A stretch of 64,000 bases of DNA, taken from positions 30,856-94,855 of the forward strand of contig NZ_KE159718.1 of the NCBI RefSeq assembly GCF_000403455.2. The letters are read 5' to 3'. Numbering within the stretch: the first letter of the stretch is position 1; every line of letters begins with the position of its first letter. Shown here piece after piece: positions 34,685 to 42,489 of this stretch. The position numbers and the translations under genes were made by a program. Under the pieces are notes generated by a model. It did not search any database. It saw only the letters and a program-made list of their open reading frames with translations, and was not told where the DNA came from. This DNA is from Dorea sp. 5-2 (GTDB lineage: Bacteria; Bacillota; Clostridia; Lachnospirales; Lachnospiraceae).

Positions 34685-37336
34685 CTAATTCAGAAACTCA
34701 AACTCCCCGTCAGGCTCCGCCTCGGAATCCCCGGACACATCCCCTGCTTCCTTATCCTTCATATCTTCAAAACCATCCCATACTGTATCTGATGCAGAAC
34801 CCTTAAATTCTCCGCTTTCCATTTCCTCCACGGAATCAGAAAAATCTTCCCATGCTGTATCCCGTATAGAGCCGCTGAAATCTTCCCGCAATATAACCCG
34901 GACAGAATCGCCAAAGTCCTCCCACACAGCCTCCGTCCACGCCAGAAGCTCCCGGCTCTCCGGCAGCGCCATGGCCACCGCATAAGCCACCGTCGCCGTG
35001 ACCGCGTTCCCGGCCTGCTTGTAAAGCTGTGTCTCCGAATTGACAGCCGCCGCCCGCGCATACAGCTCATCCGGGAACCCCTGCAGGCGGAAACACTCAC
35101 GGGGCGTCAGCCTCCGGATCTTCCCGCACTTCGTCACCGTCCCCATCATGCACCCCGTATCCAGCGTCTGCGAACAACCCTTCCCAACACGCCCCCGCCT
35201 GGATTCACTCTTCGGATACGACAGGCACACGCCGTCCCCCGGATAAGCCAGGTCATACCCCTGCTTCGTGCCGTTCCTCACCGGCAGCGCCGTCTCCGCA
35301 TCCCCGGACACTTCTTCTGGCAGGTACACCCCATGCTGGTCCTGCGCCGTCAGCGTGAACATCGGCTCCCCGGCTTCTTTCATCCGCCTCCCGTTCTGCC
35401 GCTTCTCCATCCTGTCCGGCGTCAGTACCGCCCTGGCTTCTGATACACTGCCGCCCTTATCTTCTGATACCGCATCCGCAGCCTCCAATACCCCGGAATT
35501 TCCATAATTCGTCAGCCCGCCATTATACTGTGCCACCAGGCACCTTGCAACCTCTGTGACCTTTGGATGGTTCAGCGTCTGGTCCACAAATACCCGGCCA
35601 CCCGGCTCTGCACCTCCCACGCAGTACAGCCCGGTCTTCGCGCCCATGCCCCCGCCGTTCGCCCCGATACTCACCGAAACCCCGGACGGGTCATACACCC
35701 GGTATCCCTGCATCCCGCCTATAACCTCTTTAAGAGCTCCGCCGTCTTCTCCGGTGACAGGTAATATTTCCCGTCCACCTCTGCTTCTAAGAACTGCGAT
35801 AAGGAATACCCTCTCCCGGTTCTGCGGGACTCCGAAGTCTTTAGAATTAAGCACCTGCCACCGCACGTCATACCCTGCCTCGTCCATTTCAGAGAGAACG
35901 GCGGCAAAATCGAATCCTGCATTGACTGATAACAGGTTCTTAACGTTCTCAACAAGTAGGTATGTGGGCTTATCACCTTCCTTTTTGCCTTTGATGAGGT
36001 CAATAATGCTGTAATAGATCCCACTTCGCTTCCCTCTAAGCCCCCGCTGCTTCCCTGCGATGGAGATATCCTGGCAGTTGTGGGCTGCCAGCCCTCCTGC
36101 TGTGTATGAATTGTCATCTTCCACCTCCATGTTGTAGACATATCCGTCAAACGGGACCTTCCTGCTGCCCCTGAACCGGCACCAGACATACCCGTCCATA
36201 AAAAAAGAGCCGTCCCTGTCAGACCGCCCTTCCTTAAACCTCACCGTATAAAAATCATGCTGCCGTACCGTCCTGCCCTCGATCACGCAGGTCTCCGGCA
36301 TCTCATTTCTGTAAACCGCACAGGGCATACGGTACGCCTTATGCATACAGTCCCGGATTCCATAAGCAAGCTCCCTGGAAACCGTGGATGCCTGCCGGTA
36401 CTTACCGACCACACACCCGTCCGTCTCAAAATACCCTTCCAGAAACGCCCGCAGCAGATCCTCCGGCAGATTGAAGACCGTTTCTGTCAGCCGCTTTCCT
36501 CCCGCGCCTTTCCCAAACCGCATCAAGAATACCGTCAGCTCTTTATTCGTAAAATGCGCCTTATAAGCCGTCCGCTCCTTCGCCACGCTGTAACGGAACA
36601 TTCCGTCCACATGCCTTTTCAGCCGTTCCAGCTTTTCCTCATTGCAGGCAACCACCACCCGGTAACTATCAGACGCATTCTTCCTCTTGGTGACCCGATA
36701 CCAGCCGTCCCCCATATAACAGCCCACGAACCACCAGAAATCCCGGCTCCCAAGGTCAAGGCCGTCCAGCCTGTACTCCCTCCCATGCCGCTCATAAGTA
36801 ATCCCGTCCCACTCCGGCAGCTCCGCCTTGTTATTCACCGGAACCGCGATCAGATCACCCGCCTCCAGCTCCTGTACGGCTTTCCATTTGGCAGAATCCC
36901 CGTCTTTTACCAGAAACGGATGCTCCCCCGTCACTCTTAGATTCTCCACGCCGAAAACGTCCAGCTCATAAATCTCCCCGGCCCTATGCTTCATGGGCCT
37001 CACCACCGGACGGAACCGCCCCTTATGCGTCAGCACCCGTTCTCCCGCCCGGATATCCTCGATACATTTATACCCCCGGTCCGTCATCACCAACGTCCCG
37101 GCCTCAAAGCAGGGGAACCCAAAGCACCACGCATCCGCATAAGGGATTTCTTCCGGTGTCAGCTTCGTCACATCCTCCGCCTTCCACTCCCCTTCCGTGT
37201 CATACATGGCCTCATAGGAAGCCCTCGCAAACTTATCATACTCACAATACCCAACGCATTTATGCCCGGCCCATTCCAGCCCCAGCCGGAATCCGCCAAT
37301 CCCCGAACAGATATCCAGAAATGTAAGCCTTCCCAT
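34685..37336 (-). CDS. C5-cytosine DNA methyltransferase precursor containing an intein
   Basis: 883 residues (538 after splicing) from the ATG at 37336, which follows GGAGGTGG. Motif I is FLDICSGIGGFRLGL, motif VI LLVENV, motif VIII RVFLIAV, motif IX RRLTPRECFRLQGFPD and motif X KQAGNAV. Motif IV is interrupted: GFP is followed by a 345-residue intein and then CQDIS, so the catalytic Cys exists in its context only after splicing. A roughly 95-residue acidic tail with degenerate WEDF/REDF-type repeats extends the C-terminus. It overlaps no neighbour and follows an MT-A70 gene. It likely protects phage DNA from restriction. Confidence 0.92.
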   Translation of the reverse strand: MGRLTFLDICSGIGGFRLGLEWAGHKCVGYCEYDKFARASYEAMYDTEGEWKAEDVTKLTPEEIPYADAWCFGFPCFEAGTLVMTDRGYKCIEDIRAGERVLTHKGRFRPVVRPMKHRAGEIYELDVFGVENLRVTGEHPFLVKDGDSAKWKAVQELEAGDLIAVPVNNKAELPEWDGITYERHGREYRLDGLDLGSRDFWWFVGCYMGDGWYRVTKRKNASDSYRVVVACNEEKLERLKRHVDGMFRYSVAKERTAYKAHFTNKELTVFLMRFGKGAGGKRLTETVFNLPEDLLRAFLEGYFETDGCVVGKYRQASTVSRELAYGIRDCMHKAYRMPCAVYRNEMPETCVIEGRTVRQHDFYTVRFKEGRSDRDGSFFMDGYVWCRFRGSRKVPFDGYVYNMEVEDDNSYTAGGLAAHNCQDISIAGKQRGLRGKRSGIYYSIIDLIKGKKEGDKPTYLLVENVKNLLSVNAGFDFAAVLSEMDEAGYDVRWQVLNSKDFGVPQNRERVFLIAVLRSRGGREILPVTGEDGGALKEVIGGMQGYRVYDPSGVSVSIGANGGGMGAKTGLYCVGGAEPGGRVFVDQTLNHPKVTEVARCLVAQYNGGLTNYGNSGVLEAADAVSEDKGGSVSEARAVLTPDRMEKRQNGRRMKEAGEPMFTLTAQDQHGVYLPEEVSGDAETALPVRNGTKQGYDLAYPGDGVCLSYPKSESRRGRVGKGCSQTLDTGCMMGTVTKCGKIRRLTPRECFRLQGFPDELYARAAAVNSETQLYKQAGNAVTATVAYAVAMALPESRELLAWTEAVWEDFGDSVRVILREDFSGSIRDTAWEDFSDSVEEMESGEFKGSASDTVWDGFEDMKDKEAGDVSGDSEAEPDGEFEFLN
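36077..37111 (-). other. Intein with LAGLIDADG homing endonuclease, inside the methyltransferase
   Basis: Begins with Cys (CFEAGTLV, block A) and ends HN, with Cys as the +1 extein residue (block G, LAAHN/C). Block B is TGEHPFLV (intein residues 61-68). Block F is PFDGYVYNMEV followed by DDNSYTAGG. Two LAGLIDADG-type helices carry acidic residues: FVGCYMGDG (128-136) and LLRAFLEGYFETDG (219-232). All splicing residues are present, so it should self-excise. The homing endonuclease would spread it to intein-free alleles. Confidence 0.93.
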
Positions 37337-37338
37337 GG

Positions 37339-37923
37339 TCAGTCCACCTCCCCGTTTCTCTTTCTTCCGTCTCCCTCCGGCTCCAGGACAACACTGCTCT
37401 CCACCTCGTTCCCCCACGCTTCCCAGCCGGGGACACGCTGCCTTGCGAACAGCTCCACCCTCGGAAGGTCTCCCATCAATTCCACAATCTTCTCCCTCGT
37501 CTCGTCCGGCTTCTTGCTGTGCGCTTCCAGCGGAGAGATGATAAACTGGTGGACACGGGCAGACCTGCGCCTCGGATGCCCTCTCACCCCCAGCAGGCAG
37601 ATCTCCGCGTTCCCCCTGGTCCAGAACCCCAGCCCGTAAAACCAGCCCGGAGACTTCCGGTTCTGTTTCAGCCACACAAAAGCCACCGTCTTATACCGGA
37701 ACCCCCAGCTTTCCATCACACGCAGGGCCTCCGGCAACTGCGGGAACGTAACCCACAGAAACAACGTACAGTCTTCCGCGCAGATATCCGCCACGGGCAG
37801 CGCGCAGATATCCTCCGTACTCATTGTCCCGTAATGCTTCTCCGCTCCGCCCTGCACCCGCTTATTGTCATACCGCCACGGGGGATCGGCATAGACGATA
37901 TTATATTTCTGCCCTGTCTCCAT
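37339..37923 (-). CDS. MT-A70-type N6-adenine DNA methyltransferase
   Basis: 194 residues from the ATG at 37923 after GGGAGG. The catalytic motif is YADPPWRY (about 14-21). LFLWVTFPQLPEAL and SPGWFYGLGFW with RGNAEICLLGVRG follow, typical of the MT-A70 family. The start lies inside the end of the PAPS-reductase-like gene, and the stop is 2 bases before the C5 methyltransferase start, so the three genes are coupled. It probably modifies phage DNA against host restriction. Confidence 0.92.
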   Translation of the reverse strand: METGQKYNIVYADPPWRYDNKRVQGGAEKHYGTMSTEDICALPVADICAEDCTLFLWVTFPQLPEALRVMESWGFRYKTVAFVWLKQNRKSPGWFYGLGFWTRGNAEICLLGVRGHPRRRSARVHQFIISPLEAHSKKPDETREKIVELMGDLPRVELFARQRVPGWEAWGNEVESSVVLEPEGDGRKRNGEVD

Positions 37924-38722
37924 CTCTGCCCAGCCTCCCATACAGCTCCTTAAAAAATTCCTTCCCCCGGATACGCTTTCCTTCCCGCACCCGCTCTTCC
38001 TCAAACCGAAACCTGATCTCCAGTTCCTCCACGGAAAAATCCTTCCGGAAATTCCGCCAGGTCTTAGCCTCCCATTCCAAAAGCTGCCTCCACAGCTCCG
38101 GGAACTCCCGCCGCAGCGTCCGTAGCTCCTCCAGCCCCTGCAGAGGGCAGCACCAGCAGGAAACCCGGTCAAACAGCCGGTACAGCCCGCCCCAGTCATA
38201 CCCCCGCTCATAGCAGTAAGCCAGACAGTCCTTCTCCGTCATTCCCCACTCCACCAGGGGATACCGGTATTCCTTCACCCTCTGGGGCTCATCCGCCGCA
38301 ATGCCGATATACTGCACAACCTCATACCGCTTCCGCAGCCCCGACAAATATTTATTGATCACCGCCGTCTTCAACATGGAAGTACACCACCGGTTCTTAG
38401 GCCCCGCCCAGCTCATCCCCGGCTTATCCGCATAGGGGGAATCCGGGTCCTTCCGCTCCGGCGTATAGTGTAAAAAATAATACTCAAAATCCTTCTCCGC
38501 TTTCAGCCGCACCACCGGAACCGGCAGCTCCTTTTCCAGCCTCCCCACATGCTCATACATCCGGGGAAATTCCAGCCCCGTGTCACAGAACATCACAAAA
38601 TCCAAAGGCCATCCTTCCTCCACCAGCCGCAGGACCATGGCCGTGGAATCCTTCCCGCCGGACAGCGAAGCCGCATAAAGCTTTTCCTTTCCGCCGTCCT
38701 CACGCACCCGGCATGGCGGCAC
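37901..38722 (-). CDS. PAPS-reductase/DndC-like PP-loop ATPase
   Basis: 273 residues, probably starting at a GTG. The PP-loop SLSGGKDSTAMVL (about 19-31) binds ATP. The Cys residues in RWCTSMLK and SCWCCPLQG could hold an iron-sulfur cluster, as in phosphoadenylyl-sulfate reductases and the DNA phosphorothioation protein DndC. No other sulfur-assimilation gene is near, but two DNA methyltransferases directly follow, so a role in DNA or nucleotide modification is more likely than sulfate reduction. That is inference. Confidence 0.8.
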   Translation of the reverse strand: MPPCRVREDGGKEKLYAASLSGGKDSTAMVLRLVEEGWPLDFVMFCDTGLEFPRMYEHVGRLEKELPVPVVRLKAEKDFEYYFLHYTPERKDPDSPYADKPGMSWAGPKNRWCTSMLKTAVINKYLSGLRKRYEVVQYIGIAADEPQRVKEYRYPLVEWGMTEKDCLAYCYERGYDWGGLYRLFDRVSCWCCPLQGLEELRTLRREFPELWRQLLEWEAKTWRNFRKDFSVEELEIRFRFEEERVREGKRIRGKEFFKELYGRLGRDGDRAEI

Positions 38723-38903
38723 TCTTCTCCGCCATCTCTTTCTGCAGGTTCAGCCTCACAGCCTCCCCATAACCTTCCATCCCGTTCGCCTTACAGTAAT
38801 TCCGCACAATGTCACGGGACAGCCCCACGGCAGAGGCCACAGCCTTATAGCCCTTCCCCTGCATCCGAAGCTCCCTAATCCGCTCCGCCTGTTCCTTCGT
38901 CAT
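38700..38903 (-). CDS. Small helix-turn-helix protein
   Basis: 67 residues from the ATG at 38903 (GGGGGTGAAGAT upstream). RIRELRMQGKGYKAVASAVGLSRDIVRNYCKANG is a clear helix-turn-helix of the resolvase/sigma type. It overlaps the PAPS-reductase-like gene by 23 bases. A regulator or a DNA-binding helper for packaging or modification is possible. An inverted repeat at 38969-39029 could be its operator. Confidence 0.75.
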   Translation of the reverse strand: MTKEQAERIRELRMQGKGYKAVASAVGLSRDIVRNYCKANGMEGYGEAVRLNLQKEMAEKSAAMPGA

Positions 38904-38968
38904 ATCTTCACCCCCAAATAAAAAGAGCCAAAAAAACACCCTTTTCCGACAGTTTTTCAGCCCCAAAA

Positions 38969-39029
38969 TGCAGGATTTATAAAGGCTCCCGGAACCGCTC
39001 CACCCCCGGAAATCCTTATAAATCCCGCA
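38969..39029. promoter_or_regulatory. Large inverted repeat in the divergent intergenic region
   Basis: Arms of about 16 bases (38969-38985 and 39014-39029; core GGATTTATAA/TTATAAATCC) with two one-base differences lie 28 bases apart between the HTH gene and the SymE-like gene. This is the main structure in the 377-base gap 38904-39280. A second, shorter pair (ATTTTAC/GTAAAAT, about 39214-39245) precedes the SymE-like gene. Confidence 0.5.
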
Positions 39030-39280
39030 TTTATGTATACCGGGATAATGTGCCACCTATCCCCCCTGCCAATTTCTGCGAAAATTCACATTTGAGGGGG
39101 CGGCGGTGTCCAGGGGGACGGCTTCTGGAGATTCACACCGCCCCTCCCCTCCGGCTCCCGGCAGAACCTACAGCTCACGGAAAAAATCTTTGTGAAGATC
39201 ACCGGCCAAATTTTACTGGAGATCCACACGGTTCCCCGGTAAAATAGTAGTCAGCACCACACCAAATCTAAAGGAGGCAC

Positions 39281-39505
39281 ATGTCTATGAAATCAAAGCT
39301 GATCAAAGTAATCACTTCCTCACGTCTTACCTATCCCAAAAACCCTTTTGACGACACCAAATACATCCGAACACCTAAAATCCAGATAGAAGGAAACTGG
39401 CTGGAATCCCTCGGCTTCCACATCGGGGACCGCCTGCAGGTGGACTATGAAGAAGGCTCCATACACATCCACCCCGCGCCGCCGGAATCGGAATGTCCCG
39501 CTTAA
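39281..39505 (+). CDS. SymE-like protein, transcribed against the phage operon
   Basis: 74 residues (a start at 39287 is equally spaced from AAAGGAGG). The segment PKIQIEGNWLESLGFHIGDRLQVDYEEGSIHIHP is the SymE/AbrB-like fold, known from the SOS-induced type I toxin SymE. It is the only + strand gene in the prophage core and ends at a bidirectional terminator. It may be a toxin controlled by an antisense RNA or a DNA-binding regulator. A second family member is at 58538-58780. Confidence 0.78.
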   Translation: MSMKSKLIKVITSSRLTYPKNPFDDTKYIRTPKIQIEGNWLESLGFHIGDRLQVDYEEGSIHIHPAPPESECPA

Positions 39506-39525
39506 ACTACATTCAGGAACACAAC

Positions 39526-39556
39526 AAAAAGCCTTGGAATCTCCCAGGGCCTTTTT
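39526..39556. terminator. Bidirectional terminator between convergent genes
   Basis: Five A, a 7-bp stem (GCCTTGG with CCAGGGC), and five T, so it works on both strands. It lies between the SymE-like gene (+) and the HNH gene (-). Confidence 0.85.
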
Positions 39557-39560
39557 GCTG

Positions 39561-39914
39561 TCAGTATCTGTATTCCTGATACCTGTCCTCGGTCATAGTC
39601 TTGCTGTCATGGCAGCTCTTACAAAGCGCCTGCCAGTTCGATTCATCCCAGAACAGCTTCTCATCCCCTCTGTGCGGCACGATATGGTCAACCACCTCCG
39701 CCTTCACGAACCGCCCTTTCTCCTTGCACTTCTCACACAGCGGATGCCGTTTCAAAAAATATTTCCTCGCTTTCCGCCACCTACTGTCATACCCACGCCC
39801 GGAAGCGTCCACACGGTCAGCCCTGTGCAATGCCGCATGTTCCTCACAGAAATCCCCGTCCGTCAGCTTCGGGCATCCCGGATGCTTGCACGGCTTCTTC
39901 GGTCTCCTCGGCAT
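39561..39914 (-). CDS. HNH endonuclease
   Basis: 117 residues from the ATG at 39914. Zinc-binding pairs (CKHPGC ... CEEH, LCEKC ... LCKSCH) frame the HNH core VVDHIVPHRGDEKLFWDESNWQALC. HNH proteins of this kind assist the terminase of HK97-type phages in DNA cutting at packaging. Here it is separated from the terminase by the modification cluster. Confidence 0.9.
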   Translation of the reverse strand: MPRRPKKPCKHPGCPKLTDGDFCEEHAALHRADRVDASGRGYDSRWRKARKYFLKRHPLCEKCKEKGRFVKAEVVDHIVPHRGDEKLFWDESNWQALCKSCHDSKTMTEDRYQEYRY

Positions 39915-39916
39915 GA

Positions 39917-40120
39917 CTACCACCGCCTCACTCCGCCGTAATACTTATCCGCTATGGCATCCTGCTGATGCTCCGGCAGGCTCCTTAACCGTTCCCTCGC
40001 CTTCTCCAAAGACCGCTCCTGTTCCTCCTTCGTCTTATGAAAACCGCAGGACTTCCCCTGGCACTGCCTTCCAATCACGCCGCAGTACCCATTCCCGCAT
40101 ACCGCAAAACAATCCATCAA
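39917..40120 (-). CDS. Small Cys-rich protein
   Basis: 67 residues. Four Cys and a His (FAVCGNGYCG ... QCQGKSCGFHKT) suggest a zinc site, followed by a charged helix (EEQERSLEKARERLRSL). Its stop lies 3 bases ahead of the HNH start, so it is co-translated. Function unknown. Confidence 0.7.
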   Translation of the reverse strand: MMDCFAVCGNGYCGVIGRQCQGKSCGFHKTKEEQERSLEKARERLRSLPEHQQDAIADKYYGGVRRW

Positions 40121-40146
40121 AATCTCCCTTCCATCCCCTCAATCTC

Positions 40147-40182
40147 AAAAAAGGCAGCGGTGAAAGGATGAAGCCCGCTGCC
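40147..40182 (-). terminator. Hairpin with T-run ahead of the small Cys-rich gene
   Basis: A perfect 8-bp stem, GGCAGCGG with CCGCTGCC (40153-40160 with 40175-40182), followed by TTTTTT on the - strand. Confidence 0.75.
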
Positions 40183-40195
40183 CCACAAAGACAAA

Positions 40196-40227
40196 AGAAA
40201 AAGCCCCGTGGACATGTCCACAGAGCT
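40196..40227 (-). terminator. Second terminator downstream of the ArpU-like gene
   Basis: A GTGGA/TCCAC stem extended by AGC/GCT with two mismatches (40202-40227), followed on the - strand by TTTTTC. Together with the hairpin at 40147 it forms a tandem stop. Confidence 0.6.
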
Positions 40228-40341
40228 CCTTACAGTTCTTCGCATTCTAAGAATACCACAGCTTCCAATAAACTTTCAATAAACCCTTACTGTACCTTTA
40301 CTAAACCATTACCCAACCATTACTAAACCAAAGCCCGCCAG

Positions 40342-40842
40342 TCATTCCAGAAGGAACCGCCCTGCCGTCTTCTCCCGTATCATGTACAGCTCCTTCATCT
40401 CCGCCAAAGCCTTTTTCCTGTACTTTGCTATCATCGTCTCGCTCACATTATACTTTTCCGCCATCTCACGCCATGTCATCTCATCAACCACCATATCCCG
40501 CACCACCTCCGGCAGCCTCCCGCTCAACTGCCCCACGGCATACTCAAAAAATTCCAGTTCTTCCTTCACCGCCTGATACCTCCCAAGCAGGTAATCAAAC
40601 CAGTCATCATCCAGACGCTCCTTTACCTGCCGGTACTTCACCGCCGCATTCCCGGTCTTATCGGAAGCCCCGCCGCCCTGCACCCGCTCCCCCTGAGGCT
40701 GTGACAGGCACATGCTCTCTATCACATCCTCATACGGCACGCCCCGGAACCGGGAAAGCTCAAACTCCAGAAGCCCCATGTCCTTCTTCCAGCTCCGGTA
40801 TTCCTTAAACAGCTTCTCTATCTCCATCCTTTCCGCCTCCAA
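40342..40842 (-). CDS. Phage late regulator (DUF1492/ArpU-like)
   Basis: 166 residues. The N-terminus is helical. The C-terminal region DEMTWREMAEKYNVSETMIAKYRKKAL is a sigma-region-4-like helix-turn-helix. Proteins of this class sit at the end of early operons in Firmicute phages and activate late genes. The following double terminator fits such a boundary. Confidence 0.8.
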   Translation of the reverse strand: MEAERMEIEKLFKEYRSWKKDMGLLEFELSRFRGVPYEDVIESMCLSQPQGERVQGGGASDKTGNAAVKYRQVKERLDDDWFDYLLGRYQAVKEELEFFEYAVGQLSGRLPEVVRDMVVDEMTWREMAEKYNVSETMIAKYRKKALAEMKELYMIREKTAGRFLLE

Positions 40843-42172
40843 TCCTCGCCCTCACCGCATCCACAAGCGCCGCCTGCCCGCAGTCCTTCCTCTCCAGGGC
40901 CGCCATCACCCGCTCGTCCAGCGTCCCCTTCGCTATCAGATGGTGGATCACCACCGTATCCTCCTGCCCCTGCCGCCACAGCCTTGCGTTCATCTGCTGA
41001 TATAATTCCAAAGACCAGGTAAGCCCGAACCATACCAGCGTGGAGCCTCCCGCCTGCAGGTTCAGCCCATGCCCCGCAGAAGCCGGATGGATCACCGCCA
41101 CCGGGACCTCCCCGGCATTCCACCTCCCCATATCCTCCGCCGTGTCCAGCTCCACCGCCCCAACCCTCTCCCGTATCCGCTCCAGGTCATGCCTATACCA
41201 ATATGCCACCAGCACCGGCTTCCCGTTCGCCGCCTCAATCAGATCCTCCAGCGCTTCCAGCTTCCGGTCATGGATACGCTTCACCTTCCCGTTCTCGTCA
41301 TAGACCGCCCCGTTCGCCATCTGCAGCAGCTTATTGGAAAGCCCCGCCGCGTTCACCGCATCAATATCCCCGTCCGCAAATGGCAGCAGCATATCCCGCT
41401 CCAGCCGTTCATACAGCTCCGCCTCCCTCCCGCTCATGGAAACCTCCACCCGGTTATACACACACTCCGGCATATCCAGATAGTCACAAGCCCTCATGCT
41501 GATACAGATATCAGAGATCAACCCATAAATCGCTTCCTCCGCCCCGTCCCTGGGCTTATAGGAAAACACCATCTGCCTGCTCCGCTTATCCGGCAGAAAA
41601 AACCGTTCCCGGTATCCGCCGATAAACCGCCCCAGCCTCTGCCCCATATCCAGCAGCCCAATCTCCGCCCACAAGTCAATCAGCCCGTTTGGTGCAGGCG
41701 TCCCGGTCAGCCCCACAATCCGCCGCACCCTCGGCCGGACCTTCTTCAAAGCCTTAAACCGCTTCGCCCTGTGGGACTTGAAAGAAGACAATTCATCAAT
41801 CACCACCATATCAAAATCCCACCTGCCGGAATCCACCAGCCACTCCACATTCTCCCGGTTGATGACATACACCTGCGCCTCCCGCTCCAAAGCCGCCAGC
41901 CGCTCCTTCTCCGGCCCCAGCACCTTTGACATCCCAATCCCGGACAGATGCTCCCACTTCTCCAGCTCCCCTCCCCAGGTATCCCTCGCCACCCGCAGAG
42001 GCGCAACCACAAGCACCTTCCGGACATCAAAATAATCAAACAGCAGCTCCCACACCGCCGTCAGCGTGATCACCGTCTTCCCAAGCCCGCAGTCCAAAAA
42101 CAGCGCGCTCACCCTCTCCCTGATGATAAACTCCTTCGCATACTCCTGATACTCATGGGGAACATATCGCAT
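40805..42172 (-). CDS. SNF2-type DEAD-box helicase
   Basis: 455 residues from the ATG at 42172 after GGAGGTGTGCTGG. Walker A is DCGLGKTVITL, motif II DELSSFKS, motif III LTGTPAPNGL, and the second RecA domain has HGLNLQAGG and MNARLWRQGQ. It is the standard SNF2-like phage helicase found with VRR-NUC and VapE proteins. It overlaps genes on both sides, so the three are coupled. Confidence 0.93.
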   Translation of the reverse strand: MRYVPHEYQEYAKEFIIRERVSALFLDCGLGKTVITLTAVWELLFDYFDVRKVLVVAPLRVARDTWGGELEKWEHLSGIGMSKVLGPEKERLAALEREAQVYVINRENVEWLVDSGRWDFDMVVIDELSSFKSHRAKRFKALKKVRPRVRRIVGLTGTPAPNGLIDLWAEIGLLDMGQRLGRFIGGYRERFFLPDKRSRQMVFSYKPRDGAEEAIYGLISDICISMRACDYLDMPECVYNRVEVSMSGREAELYERLERDMLLPFADGDIDAVNAAGLSNKLLQMANGAVYDENGKVKRIHDRKLEALEDLIEAANGKPVLVAYWYRHDLERIRERVGAVELDTAEDMGRWNAGEVPVAVIHPASAGHGLNLQAGGSTLVWFGLTWSLELYQQMNARLWRQGQEDTVVIHHLIAKGTLDERVMAALERKDCGQAALVDAVRARIGGGKDGDREAV

Positions 42173-42434
42173 CCAGCACACCTCCAATCTGCTCCACCCC
42201 GTCCACCACATAAACCGGAAACCCCAGCCCCTCCAACTGCCTCTTCCGCTTCTCCTGCAGCGGCCTTGGCTTCTTCCCAGGAGCCTTCAGCTCCACAAAA
42301 GCAACCTTCCCTCCCGGCAGCAAAACAATCCGGTCCGGCACCCCATCCAAGCCGGGCGAAACGAACTTCACCGCCATGCCTCCCAGCCTCTTCACCGATA
42401 CGGCCAGCCGCCGTTCAATCTCACTCTCCCGCAT
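42153..42434 (-). CDS. VRR-NUC domain nuclease
   Basis: 93 residues. SPGLDGVPDRIVLLPGGKVAFVELKAPGKKP is the PD-(D/E)XK-like VRR-NUC core with D, ELK in place. It acts with the SNF2 helicase, with which it overlaps by 20 bases, probably in replication-linked DNA processing. Confidence 0.93.
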   Translation of the reverse strand: MRESEIERRLAVSVKRLGGMAVKFVSPGLDGVPDRIVLLPGGKVAFVELKAPGKKPRPLQEKRKRQLEGLGFPVYVVDGVEQIGGVLDAICSP

Positions 42435-42489
42435 CCATACACCTCCGTCCCGTCACGGAACAAAGCCCGGAACATGGATACAAAAAATC

